From Perkinsus marinus ATCC 50983 (taxonomy: Eukaryota; Perkinsozoa; Perkinsida; Perkinsidae), in NCBI RefSeq assembly GCF_000006405.1, contig NW_003215631.1, forward strand, positions 69,999 through 133,998: a stretch of 64,000 nucleotides of DNA, read 5' to 3'. Shown here piece by piece: positions 24,531 through 35,381 of the stretch; position 1 is the first letter of the stretch; each line of letters opens with the position of its first letter. Below the pieces are notes generated by a model. The model saw nothing but the letters and a program-made list of their open reading frames with translations, was not told the DNA's origin and made no database searches. A program made the position numbers and the translations under genes.

Positions 24531-25278
24531 CTGCTCGAGATCCTTCATTAATGTCATACATCGCGAAGTAATCTCTCATCCTTGAGTAATCTTGCCTCTG
24601 GCGAATGAACATTCTACGTGATCGACATTCACTCACAGCGTACATTCAAACATAGTATTTGGCGATCAGCGGCCACGAGTAAAGGTACCAACGCGTTCAC
24701 AGCCAAGTACCCCTGGTGGCCGGCGTCTAAATTCGGTTGACTGTAGTTGTGAAAATCTCTAGATCTGAGACAAAGAGTAATCCGATGTAAACCATACGAG
24801 CGGAAATGCTAAAGAATCGCTATATATTTATGACTCATGAATTGAGCAGCTGTCGAGAAAGACGAGTTGACGAGGGCTCTTGCTTCCACAGAAACTTGGA
24901 AAGCACATACTCACTTAGGCCAGAATACCCTCAAGCCCAAAGCTTGAGCCGCCGACTGCACGCTATAGTCTCCGATGTCATGCAGATCGTCCCAGAGGTC
25001 GGGGAGCCGGAAACAATCGCAGACTCTTTGTATGAGATGCTGATTGATATTGCAGATGACCTTGGTGCAATTCTGAAACGCTAGGATTCTATCAGTAGCT
25101 TACACGAGAAAGACTCAACAAGCAGTCCCTATGTGCGGTTCCCAGCTTACTGAATTCCTCAGTAAGCGCCAAAGTCCTTTAGGGAGCCAGCGATCTGCCA
25201 AAATGTATACGAATACACCGTGCTCGACAGTTGCAACGGATATCTGAGGCGATGTGTCATAGATAGCTGATGTATTAG
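24531..25278. other. Mostly unassigned; possible exon at 24806-25084 (+)
   Basis: A 92-codon plus-strand frame at 24806-25084 has plausible protein content in its second half (LSRRLHAIVSDVMQIV, then SLYEMLIDIADDLG). It could be an upstream exon of the gene at 25279, but I found no in-phase junction. Nothing else is recognised. Confidence 0.3.
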
Positions 25279-25622
25279 GTGTCTACGGCGTGGATGCCCT
25301 GTTCACCGGCATTGCATTGAATGCCCAAACCGACGACGCGTTGACGTTGCCTGAGAGAGAGATTGTAACCATATATCGGGGCTGTAGTTGACTGAGCCAC
25401 TTACAATATTCCGGCTACTTCCCACGTCTCCTTATCTCCTGCTAGTTCGTTGATAACAGTTCTACTCTCGAACGCCACTGTATCAAGATTACACATGAAA
25501 TCGGGGATCCCGCGGGGGATCGGCTCAAGTGGAGGATCATTGAACATGTGGCGATGCCAGTTATATTCAGCTCACTCACTGAGGGGGAAAGTGAAGCCAA
25601 ACAGCTGATTCGGGAATGCTAA
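25279..25622 (+). CDS. Hypothetical gene, two exons at its 3' end
   Basis: An exon at 25279-25364, after a TAG acceptor and ending at a GTAACC donor, reads GVYGVDALFTGIALNAQ. It joins in phase 0, across an 81-nt intron, to an exon at 25446-25622 (FVDNSSTLERHCIKITHEIG, then RLKWRIIEHVAMPVIFSS) that ends in a stop. Both exons have smooth protein-like composition and the junction is clean, so I believe there is a gene here. Its 5' exons are not identified, and I recognise no family. Confidence 0.45.
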
Positions 25623-26397
25623 TACGAGAGATAATTAACGACCTAGGAAGGATAGAAGAGGGTCGGTGGAGCAAGGGGGGCTTACCCGACAGGGAACTAC
25701 CAGGCAAGCTCATGTCTAGGACCATGACATCGAGCTCATGTCGAGCACACAGTTTGTGCAAAGAGTACTTGAAGTACCCTCCATTTTGCACACTTTGTGC
25801 GAAGAGTGAGATTCGTGAGTGATTGAGGGCATGCTCAGAGATGTTGGAGGATCAAATCCGAACAGGGCTTGAAGCTCGATCATCTCTCTTTGTAGGATTG
25901 TATTACCAGTACTAAGAAATTCACAAGACTTGTGAATTGTAAGTCACTGGTTAACGTTTCATCACTGGCTGGAGACTCCTTTCATTCCACGAAGTCAGAT
26001 TCCATAGATTCCATATGTTTCCAACTTGTCCTTATATTTGGTGAGTTCGAATTGAAGAGGTGTAGTCAAGGCGGGAGGGGATCTATCAGGGTGTGTTACG
26101 TCACTTGTGTTGACCGTCACAGCTAACGGGCGCGTGTGTTCGTGTGTATCAGCAATGCCTCTCTGACGCTGTTCATACCTAGTTAAACATTAGAATCCTC
26201 CGTGTTATGTCGTATTCGCTATTGTTCAGGCATATGCTGTAGACGTGTAAGATGTCGGGAAATAGGCAAGTAGAACCGTGTCGAAAAAGAGATGCGTAAG
26301 ATTCTGTCTAGTAGACAGTCTACTGTTTGCAGACAACATCAGTTCCTCGGGCACGAGCGCCAAAGTTGAGACTAGTCAAAACTTTTCTGTGAGATCA
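25623..26397. other. Unassigned stretch
   Basis: Short frames on both strands (25616-25822 plus, 25576-25791 minus) are not convincing. The open frame of the next gene extends upstream to 26278 without an ATG, so this stretch may contain its 5' exon or leader. Confidence 0.35.
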
Positions 26398-27522
26398 ATG
26401 TTCATCCACGGCATGCGGTATTTGATCGGTGAAGAACTACATAGGGTTTCTCGTCGTTGCTTCTCTTCACATATGGCCTCTCATCATAACAACCGAGTGA
26501 TCCATCGCAACCGTATCTCGCTGGAGCTCGCCTATCTGCAACGACTCATCGGTATGGGCTTCGACGACTTGAAGGCTGTGCTCTGGGATACATTGCCCTG
26601 GATTGCAATCAACTCGTATGTATTGCGTCGCAGGACCGCGGGCGTCAGCGTTGACGGTCTTTACAAAACCAATGACAAGCTTATTGCCTATGTTAGACAG
26701 CTGAAGTCATTCAGCAGTTTTCGTGTTATCGAACTCGAGCCGGAGAATCCAGGGCAAGTTGCAAGGGTTCTCATTGATCTCGACACCGAAGATTTCCATG
26801 GAAAACGAGATCGGTATGACGGCGATTGGGGAAAGACCATTCGGCGTGCCTCCTTCTGTGGTGGTATTTTCTATTACACTCTAGAGAACGATTCTACTAT
26901 TATATACAGAGTTGCTTTCCCAGACGGTGCCGTTCTGAACCCGATCTATCCGTCATGCAGTGTCAAAGACATGCTTGCTATTGATAGATACCTTCTCGTT
27001 CAGCCGTTCGAGATGCGTGAGATAATCGCATTCGATGTAAAGTCTACAGTGTCTGTGTTCACGATGCAAGTGCAACACAAAATTATAAAACTTCAAGATG
27101 TGTATCTCGCAGACACGTATGTTCCCTCAATGGTGCTGCTCTATCTTGCCCATGGGGAGAGTCATAAAGAGAAGATTTGTCTGCAGTATTCCAGCGAGAT
27201 GAACCCTTCACAGGAGTTTGATAGCCATGGGGCCACTGCTGTTCGCTTTATTCCTGGGACTAATGCTCATGTATGCGCTATGTTGCTGCGAGTAGATAGG
27301 ATGGCGAAGATAGCTGTCATGGAGACGCGCGTCTCTGGTCAGATTCTTACTGAAACACATCTCTTTGGCCCCTACCGGGACGTTTTCCTCTGTGGTACTC
27401 GTGAATGGATGTTACACGTCGTAGCCGAAAAGCCTTATTCTAAAGACGGCAGAGTTACTATAGGTGACAACGATGGTCGAGGTTACCATGTCGGCGAAGC
27501 TTTAGTGTTCTCCCTACAGTGA
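26398..27522 (+). CDS. Uncharacterised intronless protein, at least 374 aa
   Basis: A single uninterrupted frame, open from 26278 with its first ATG at 26398 (MFIHGMRYLIGE) and a second plausible start at MASHHNNRVIH about 25 codons later, ends at 27522. I recognise no domain. Regular alternation of short hydrophobic strands and turns (for example LIAYVRQLKSF, VARVLIDLDTEDF, GGIFYYTLENDSTIIYRVAF, VVAEKPYSKDGRV) suggests an all-beta fold such as a propeller, an inference from pattern only. There is no obvious signal peptide or membrane helix. It is the only long intronless ORF in the window, so it may be a member of a lineage-specific family or a retroposed copy. Neighbours give no functional hint. 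Confidence 0.7.
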   Translation: MFIHGMRYLIGEELHRVSRRCFSSHMASHHNNRVIHRNRISLELAYLQRLIGMGFDDLKAVLWDTLPWIAINSYVLRRRTAGVSVDGLYKTNDKLIAYVRQLKSFSSFRVIELEPENPGQVARVLIDLDTEDFHGKRDRYDGDWGKTIRRASFCGGIFYYTLENDSTIIYRVAFPDGAVLNPIYPSCSVKDMLAIDRYLLVQPFEMREIIAFDVKSTVSVFTMQVQHKIIKLQDVYLADTYVPSMVLLYLAHGESHKEKICLQYSSEMNPSQEFDSHGATAVRFIPGTNAHVCAMLLRVDRMAKIAVMETRVSGQILTETHLFGPYRDVFLCGTREWMLHVVAEKPYSKDGRVTIGDNDGRGYHVGEALVFSLQ

Positions 27523-27665
27523 GATTTTACATCGATAGTATCACGTTACAGCTGCTCCCATGTCATTTCTGGTGATCGAATCCGTCATTCGGTTGTAGTA
27601 ACTTCGTATTCTAGTGTTAATTGTGTATGCACAACTAGTTTCAGACTCTAAAGTGATTGTGTTAC

Positions 27666-27684
27666 GTAACGTAACTTACGTTAC
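27666..27684. repeat. Palindrome 9+1+9 (GTAACGTAA / TTACGTTAC)
   Basis: Exact reverse-complement arms with a single C between them, preceded by an overlapping GTTACGTAAC palindrome (27661-27670). It lies between two convergent genes and resembles the palindrome at 23752-23770. Confidence 0.6.
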
Positions 27685-27693
27685 GATACGGCG

Positions 27694-28440
27694 CTAACCG
27701 GCATACGCGAGGAACCAACATCCGCCCAGTTCCATGTGGACGTTGCACTGACTCAGGACTCCTGAGCAATGTTCTGAATGGAGCGCCCCTAGAGCATCAT
27801 CTGGAACTTGGATGAGATTGTCATCACCGGCAACATGTCTGCGACAGGAACTGTCCCCTGTTTGCCTATCGTAATCTGTAGTTATCATTCTGCTATAGCA
27901 AACTGAAGTTATTAGTCGGTGAATTTTTTCATCCTCACTTGACATTTATACAACAATTGTTGATAAGCAAGTATAGCATCTTACAGGTGTTCGCAGTAGT
28001 AAAAATGGTCCATCAAGTGCAACGAAGCCATCGACTGGCGAGTTCTCCACATCCACATCATCGTCATGCTTTCCTTACAAGCTCGGAGTGACTAGTAACA
28101 TCGGATGAACATTGCATGCTAACTTGCTAGATGCATCGTGTATACCGAATATCACCAGTTCCTAGGAAGGTGAAATTTGTGCAGCGAATGATCTAAATGT
28201 CCTAAGGATTATGCTAAGTGCTTGGTAATCTCATCCTGGATTCCACCTGCCGAGAGTTTTTTGCATCGCTTCAGTACAAACACACCTACGCCTGATCGTT
28301 TGCATGCCGTGCAGTTTCTCAAACTCCCTCTTCCACTCCCGAGTTTCAATAACACAGTGTTCGCAAAGTTAACCTCAACTGACTTAGTGCCAAACAATGG
28401 ATGAGAGCACGGAAACGTGTTTGCCGAAACAGAGGCCACA
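27694..28440 (-). CDS. Hypothetical Cys-containing protein
   Basis: The minus-strand last exon (about 27694-27933) reads DEKIHRLITSVCYSRM and later HSEHCSGVLSQCNVHMELGGC before its stop. It joins in phase 0, across a short GT-AG intron, to an exon near 27980-28095 (HDDDVDVENSPVDGFVAL). A further upstream frame at 28209-28439 (VEVNFANTVLLKLGSG, then NCTACKRSG) is probably part of the same gene, but the connecting intron is not settled and no good initiator was found. The even spacing of cysteines suggests a secreted or lumenal protein. No family recognised. Confidence 0.4.
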
Positions 28441-28585
28441 CTATCATGCTAAGCGCAATTAAGGCCCGCCGCAGCGGTCTCTGTTCGAGCTTTCTCCCAG
28501 AAGTATACTTGCTTCTTCGCACGATAGGCGGCAGCCTCCTCTCTGAGAGAATAGTACGATAATCTCACTAACACCGGTTGAAAAT

Positions 28586-30939
28586 TTACTTCTTCTTCGC
28601 TATCTTCGCCGCAACACTATCTCGATACCATTGAAGCACCTCATCCTCAGATTTACTCGATGGATCGAAATCTAACCTCCCTCGAGAAAACCTGATTAAT
28701 CGTTCCGGTCCAAGCTTAGGGCTGTCCGACCGCCCCACATCTGCTTGGCGACCGTCATTGCCTTCTGGGTTAGGTTATCCACACGGGTTTGGCGCTTTGC
28801 CTGCGATTGCTGTAATTTTATTTCCTTGATCCGATTACGGTACTGCTCCTAAGAATAGACACGCTTGGACTCGTAAGTCAGAGCTACTCACGGTGGCCTC
28901 GAACTCCGCCCTCATGTCAAGAAGCTGAGCATCAGATAAGCTGGCAGTAGACTCTTGGCCTCGGATAGTCGTGAGGTAACTGGGCAACATGATAGACACC
29001 TAGATACTAGCAGTTCCTCCTACTCTCTTATCCTCTTGACAACACCCGAAGTATTCTTGTTCACTTCTATGCGGTCTGTGAGTAGCTTCGTCTCCTCAGG
29101 CGTGAGAGTCTTATACCGTTCCGGGTCAACCTTCAACTCCTCCACAACCTTCTCGACCTTGGCCACAGTCTCTGCAACAGGTGCACTATCTAAGAGTCAA
29201 ACTCCATCTTGCAACCCACCTGGGGTCTCCAACAGGTTCTTGTCTTTTATTAAATCTTCACGCGGGCGATCGAGAAAACCGTACTTAATTATAGCTCCAT
29301 AACTCTTTTTGGCCTTCTTCTTCGACACGCCTTTCGAGCTAATGAGCAACAACTACCCATCAAACATATCGACCTCATAGAGCTTCACCTCCTAGCATCT
29401 TTAACGTTATCCACTCGTTTGATCCTGTTGATAGCTATCCGTCGCTTCAAGAGCACAACCTCCGCCGGGGTCAGCTGATCTAGGCGCTCAGGACTCTGCT
29501 TCAACTCAGATACCAGAACAGCGAGACTCTCGCTGGTATCTGCAAAGATACAACTCAGAGGACTCCTGGCGACGGTAAGGTCCTACCTGCATCTTCAATG
29601 GCGAAGTGAGCCAGTCTCATGATGGATGGTTTGGGGGACTCGAGGAGACCGTTCTTGAGTCCATTAGAAATACTATTACGCACACTGCTACTCACGGAGA
29701 ACCTGTCAGAAGCCTCTCCCACGAAAGACGAGACTCCTGCGACAATTCACTTTTTTGATGGGACATTTTCCGCGCCATGTTTCACCAGCCAGGACTCCAA
29801 AGAGTCTGCCTCGTTGAGAGTAATACTGAAATACCGGGATTCATCAGCCTTCAGCTCGGGAACCAGCGTGTGGACTGAGTAAAAATGATCCGTCATCACT
29901 CAAACTCTACAGATAGACGACACCCACCGATCCTGTCGCCTTCCGTAACAACAGGCGTTTTCTCAACGTTATCGAAGGCACCGCAGGTAATAAGGCTCTT
30001 GAAGGAGGAGACGCTCTTGAGCGAGATCAACTCCCTGCAAGCCGGCTAACAACGTCACAGACGAATACAACGAATTACCTTGAGCCTTTCGGTGACAGAG
30101 AGAATTCGAGCTCCTCTAACAAGGAAGCCTTCTCAGCCAGTAATTTCTCAATTTGCGAGGCCCTGCGGAACAGACTGTTCTCGTTTCGCTGAAATCATGC
30201 CTCTCGAACTCACCAATGCCGGGCCGACGAAGTATCTTTGTCCCCGGCTATGGAGGGAGGGTTCTTCAACAGTTCACCCAATTCGGGACACTTTTCCGAA
30301 ATAGCCTGAATCCAGTACAGAACTCATAAATGATGACAGACCGAACCATACGTCAACATCTAAGGCTTTGGTAGCAAGCTGTCGGAATATAGAACGGGAG
30401 AGTCGCAGAAGTCTCGTTGCCCTCCGTTTCTTCTCGGCAGACTTGATCTTTTTGAAAGATTTGTACCTCAAATGAAACGGTTTAGAGGTCCAAGCCGACT
30501 GCTCACCATGATAGATAGTCGGCGTCCGTCGGATCTGCCGGAAAACTCGATGGAATATACTTAGTGTTGCCAGCCTCCTGCATCTGTTTCATCTTGAGCT
30601 TGGCATACTGAGAGCGCATCACGATGCAACAAGCGACGCCCACGATGAAATCTCACTTGAATGGTGTCTGCATCGGTGGGGAGTCGCGGAGCCTGCATAA
30701 AAGACACTCAGACCAAACGAAATTTCTAAACGGGAACATCACTTTGACAGCGCTAGCTGGAGCAGCCTGTGATTCAGATGCTTCCTGTGCTACTGCAGCT
30801 ACAGAGCAAAACCTGAATTAGTTCCACTCCCCACACACGTACAGCAATCACCTAGCCGTTACCTTCTGTAAAAATGAAAGGGGGACACTCTCCCCGTGAG
30901 AAAGGTAGAACGACGCGAGATGAGACGACGAAACGGCAT
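28586..30939 (-). CDS. Mitochondrial protein of unknown function
   Basis: The ATG at 30939 (minus strand) starts MPFRRLISRRSTFLTGRVSP, an arginine-rich, acid-free amphipathic presequence typical of mitochondrial import. Exons then join in phase through many short introns: APRLPTDADTIQ, YAKLKMKQMQEAGNTKY, YKSFKKIKSAEKKRRATRLL, CPELGELLKNPPS, QIEKLLAEKASLLEELEF, HTLVPELKADESRYFSI. Toward the end come two related repeats (ELKQSPERLDQLTPAEVVLLKRR and ELKVDPERYKTLTPEETKLLTDR) and a basic C terminus ending WYRDSVAAKIAKKK. The lysine-rich helical character would suit an alveolate-specific mitoribosome or ATP-synthase accessory subunit. That is a guess; I recognise no family. It is divergently arranged with RPL19, about 390 bases away. 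Confidence 0.6.
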
Positions 30940-31329
30940 GGTCAATGAGACCGAGAGAAGAGCTTCGATACCCATACAGGCCCAGATTGACAGTACTGAT
31001 CTCAAGACGTGATGCATGTGTGAAAGTGGCGCTCACAGGCTTAGGGCGTGCACAACCCGACCCAATGAGCCAATCGATTAGAGTAGCGTGCGCGAAACTC
31101 GCGAATGATCGATATCTCGCGCTCGCCACGTTCGCTACGATCCCGACTCGTCCGCCCAACGCCCTGGCAGCGGTGCACACAGAGTGGAATATATAGGAAA
31201 TGGTAGTATGGGAGGGGAATCTTCACGCTGTCTCGTCCTCGATTGCCTCGTGTTCGCGACCTGCCCGTGTGTGCTGTGATAAAATAGGAGCCGTTGAGAC
31301 CTATGTAACGATGTCTTCGTGTTTAGTCC
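30940..31329. promoter_or_regulatory. Divergent intergenic region between mitochondrial gene and RPL19
   Basis: About 390 bases separate the two divergent start codons, so promoters for both genes should lie here. A minus-strand frame at 30848-31180 covers part of it but is in a different frame from the presequence I favour. I see no clear core promoter box. Confidence 0.4.
31318..31326 (+). promoter_or_regulatory. Probable spliced-leader acceptor of RPL19
   Basis: A T-rich run ends in TTTAG at 31326, three bases before the RPL19 ATG at 31330. No upstream coding exon fits, which is the arrangement expected for leader trans-splicing in perkinsids and dinoflagellates. This is inference from position; a cis intron in the 5' UTR is the alternative. 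Confidence 0.45.
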
Positions 31330-32050
31330 ATGCTCAAGCTTCAACGCCGTTTGGCGGCTTCTGTCGCCAAGTGCGGTAAGAACCGCATCTGGATTGACCC
31401 CAATGAGACCATGGAGGTTGCTACTGCTAACTCCCGTAAGGGTGTTAGGAAGCTCCTCGACGATGGCATCATCATGAAAAAGCCCGTAAGTTTATTTGAA
31501 TTGCCGAATTCTTTGTTATTTTTCCCTTTTGCAGGTCGCGATGCATTCTCGTTCTCGCGTTCGCAAGAACCTCCTCGCCAAGCGCAAGGGACGCCACACT
31601 GGCCCTGGCAAGCGTAAGGGTACCGCTGAGGCCCGCATGCCCACCAAGGTCTTGTGGATGAGGCGTCAGCGCGTCCTTCGTCGTCTCTTGAGGAAGTACC
31701 GTGAGGCCGGCAAGGTTGACAAGCACATCTACCACTTCTTCTACATGAAGTCTAAGGGTAGCATGTCCCCACTTTAATATCGCCCTTCCAATGCCACGTG
31801 ATTAGGTAACACCTTCAAGAACAAGCGTGTGCTCATCGAAGCCATCCACAAGAGGAAGGCCGAGACCGAGCGCGCCAAGCTTCTCGAGGAGCAGACTGAG
31901 GCTCGTAAGGCCAAGGCCCGCGCCATGAAAGAGAAGCGCAGTGGCAAGGCTTCTGCTGTTGAGGCTGAGGAGGTCGCTGCCCCCGTCGCCAAAACCGTCG
32001 AGGTTGCCGCTGAGCCCGCCAAGGCTAGCAAGAAGAAGGCCAAGAAGTAA
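31330..32050 (+). CDS. RPL19: 60S ribosomal protein L19 (eL19)
   Basis: Component of the large cytosolic ribosomal subunit. Exons are about 31330-31485, 31535-31757 and 31806-32050, all joining in phase. The protein starts [18 protein letters not shown], then shows the family core [54 protein letters not shown] and [17 protein letters not shown]. The C-terminal helix is charged, followed by an alanine/valine/lysine-rich tail ([18 protein letters not shown]) that is longer and more alanine-rich than the animal tail. Codon choice is strongly biased (AAG, CGC, CTC), as expected of a highly expressed gene. Confidence 0.95.
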
Positions 32051-32974
32051 ATGAGTTTGCTCCCGCGATGAGGTTGCTATGGACTTACGCCACTCGCTCT
32101 GTGTAACTCGTTTCCTTCGGGACTGGAACCATGGAGAGTAGTGTTAGTAATTAATGGGTGTGTTGATGCTCCAGCGGCTGTGGCAATCGTGAGCTACTAT
32201 ACGGACGACATTAGAAAGTGACTTCTCCTCGTCTTCTGCCGGGTTCGTGATGATCAACCATCAGTGGGGATCAAGAATGGAGCAATATGGTATCCGAGAT
32301 GGATTCTTCAGGAAGCGCATACCAGAACATTATCAAAAAAAATAATATCCCCTATCATTCAGAGGAAATGTCGATAGCGATGTGAAGTGATTCGATCATG
32401 ACTGGATCGTCGGCTCCCGAATGTCTTACAGTACAACGAAACATGGAAAATAGATGTTTCATGCAGTGAGGGTTTTGCAGGAAGCTGTTCAGTAACAACC
32501 TGGGAATGACATTTCCTTCAAAATCACGGGAAGATCTTCGTAATAGCGTTCGTAATAGGCGATCAGCGGCCTTGAAAATACTGGGAACTTTTTTGTGATA
32601 GCGTTCGCAATTCGGCGGTCCGTGATCCACAGTCAGGCAGTAATTCAAATAGAGCATCGTAATCGAATGAACGAAAATCTCGACAGTCACCATACAGGCC
32701 AATCCGCAGTGGTCAGTTAGATCAGAGTACTGAATTACATAGATCTGAGCTATACCGGATGAGTGGTATGTTTCAGTATTTAAAAGAACTTTACATCCTC
32801 AATCCGTGTGTAAATGAATCGAGTGACCACTCTGAGGAACTCAACCCCGGTGGAATGGACAATACAAGAATACCCAATAGAACGACAGAATCGTATCTAA
32901 CGTTAATATATACTACTTGAAAAATGGTACACATCTCACCGGCCATTCGGATGACCATAAACACTTGCACTACA
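32051..32974. other. Intergenic between convergent genes
   Basis: RPL19 and the next minus-strand gene converge here. Minus-strand frames (32355-32702, 32791-33168) have no recognisable content. Two lines share the string TAATAGCGTTCG / GATAGCGTTCG near 32540 and 32595, a weak local repeat. No RNA gene seen. Confidence 0.4.
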
Positions 32975-34940
32975 CTAGTTGTCAGAATAATCAAGTCGCA
33001 AAAACTCATTCTCGTCCATGTCAAGGTCATCGTCATCAGCGATGGGAGCTTGGGGAGACGAAGGCGTGACATCCGGCGCTTCGAAAACGTCCTCCTTGTC
33101 GGAGTCTTCAGCATCACCGAAGATGTCCGAGTTGCCGCTTGACCCTTTGTAACGCTCCTGCAAGACAATCCCGATCAACTTTTTTTCTCTCTCCGCGGCC
33201 GAGACTTCATCCTCCACCGGGCTGCTAGGCGGCAATGACCGCACTTTCACAAACCACGGCTCTTCTTCTTTCTCCGAACTGCCAGCGGGCGATCCTCCAT
33301 CCTCGAGTGTTTCTCCCAAGTTAATCGCCGGGGATTCCTCAGCTTTCGCTGCTGCTAATTTCTCTTCGCTTGCCTGCTTCTTCTTAGCCATCACCTCTGC
33401 TTTACATTTTTCAAACTTATCCAACTCTGACATCTCACTAGGAGCTTTCTCTTTGGGAGTACCCGAGGCGTTTTTCAACTCTCGAACTCGCCTCAAGGCC
33501 TCTTCCGGACTTACACCACCACTTTCCTTCGCTCCCTTTGTCCTTTGCTTTCTGATTCGGGGCGGTCCCCGTGGAGGTAGAGCAGGCTTGGGTCGTGGTT
33601 GAACAGCGTGAGCGAGCGGAGAACTCTCGCGCCTTCGTCGAAGTATCAGTTTCTGCAGATCTATTTGCTTCTGCAGGAGTTCTTGCCTGAAACAGAGACG
33701 ATGGCATACGCAGTACAAACACGGGGAGAGAGAAAATGAAATGAATTCCTAGTGAAAGCATATGTATTCTAGACAAAAACCACCAGAAACTAGGCTGTGA
33801 AACATAGATCGACACCGCGATCATAGTGATGCTATCACGTCTCAGCTTCACCAAGCGATCGAATACTTCACCAAGCGGTAAAACGAGACGAGTCTCACTG
33901 TTGCGAGCATAAGGAATGACTGATTTCCAAGTTGTCGGACTTTCTTGAATTATTCGTCTATTCCATAATCTTGTTATTCTTTGAGATGAGACTCCGTCAA
34001 GATGAATGAATCAATAACGACGGTGCAGCAGTAACGAGTTGAATGGCTCGGCAACCCAATGGAATACGAAACGGTACTACTTCTTTGCGAGAACTGCTCG
34101 CTTTTTCTCCGAGATACCTTCTCTCGGATCCTCATCACCAGGAGGCGCATCTGCCATTTCTGTTGAGTTCCCACAGTCTTTTTCCTCCACCGATGGAGGG
34201 TCGACGGATCTCTCGTCACGTGGTAGCGTGGGACAAACCAGAACAGGGGAATCAACAGAATAGTCAACCTCAAGACTAGGACTGCCCACAGGTGACCTTA
34301 CAACCGACTGTGCAGGCTCGTCATCATCCACGTTTACAGGCGTACTCATGCCCTCGGCCTCGACGCTTGACTTGACGGAGCCTTCGGTCGTCTTAGGCGC
34401 CTTCGATGCAGCTTCTTCCGCTTTCTTCTGTATCTGCTGTTCCCTCACTTTTCTTTTCAACGCCCTTCCTCGGGAACGCTCTTCTTTCGAGCCAGTATGA
34501 ACCCTCCGACTTGATCCAACAGTGATGTACCCGCCAGAGCTGACAAGACTACCAATCCTGTGAACCTTCCGACGTCGAGTCTCCCGGCTCTTCTCAGAGC
34601 CTGTCACCGAGGGTGCTCTGCTATTACTACGAGCACCAGCAAGGAGCCGCATGGGATATCGAGACCGATCCTTCAGCAACTTCTGTTGCTCCTCCGAAAA
34701 TGCTTCTATATGATTCAAAATAACGTTAACACCAAGCTGGGGCACCTGCATAGGCTCCCAGAACTCTGCCTCAGTAACCTTGGAGAATATAAAATCTCTT
34801 TGCGCTGGCGTACGCCAATTCCGCAAAGATTGCCGGAGCCAGTCGAGCCGCTCCGGGCTCGCCCTGGGAATGAACTCCGTCTCTTGCTGCGTCTCAGAGC
34901 CGCTCGTTGGAGGGGTCATCACGCAAGGGCGAAGTTTCAT
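32975..34940 (-). CDS. Hypothetical coiled-coil, low-complexity protein
   Basis: Two large minus-strand exons, 34940-34081 and 33686-32975, join in phase across a 394-nt intron (33687-34080). The seam reads continuously as helix (EKKRAVLAKK to QELLQKQIDLQKLILRRRR), which is why I treat them as one gene of about 520 residues. The start is taken at the ATG at 34940; an upstream exon ending near 34960 is possible. The N-terminal part (SPERLDWLRQSLRNW, FIFSKVTEAEFWEP) may be a small helical domain. The rest is basic then acidic low complexity, ending DDDDLDMDENEFLRLDYSDN. Role unknown; composition suggests a nuclear scaffold or regulator. Confidence 0.6.
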
Positions 34941-35381
34941 AGAAGTAGACAAACCCTGCTGAGAGAGACGTGTACAAATCCCGCTTTGCGAATTCCGGGC
35001 GGTGTGTATGCCCCCATCGAATTGCTACCATAATTCTTCAACGCCTTTAAGAACAACAGCCAATACTACATTACCAACAACATCTAATCGCTACGGCCTC
35101 GCTACGGAGGTCACGGGATGATGCTCAGTTTGGTCTTAAACCCAGAAAAGTGGTCCTTGAAGAAAGTGAGATGGTGCGAGCGACTCGTTAATTAGCAAAG
35201 CAGAGCCACTTTGATGGAGGAAACTCAGCAACCATGAAAAAAACCAGACCTCCGTGAAAACTGGTTATACCTTAACCGAACTAGGCGAAACCAAGGGACA
35301 CTGACGACATGACGACGACTCGACGGTCGACGATAATATAGTCTAGTATAGTAGAGTGGAAAATGGGTTACCATTGAGCCA
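34941..35381. other. Short intergenic region
   Basis: About 440 bases between the desaturase stop and the coiled-coil gene start, both on the minus strand. Nothing else is recognised. Confidence 0.4.

Noticed and set aside
23752-27684. The two ACGT palindromes as terminal repeats of one 3.9-kb transposon
   Set aside because: The sequences beyond the palindromes do not match in inverted orientation, no target-site duplication is visible and no transposase-like protein lies between them.
30848-31180. 110-codon minus-strand ORF as the start of the mitochondrial gene
   Set aside because: The phase of the next exon requires a different frame, which gives a clear mitochondrial presequence from the ATG at 30939.
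33438-33854. 138-codon minus-strand ORF with a hydrophobic start
   Set aside because: It overlaps the coiled-coil gene in another frame and crosses its 394-nt intron; it is a shadow frame.
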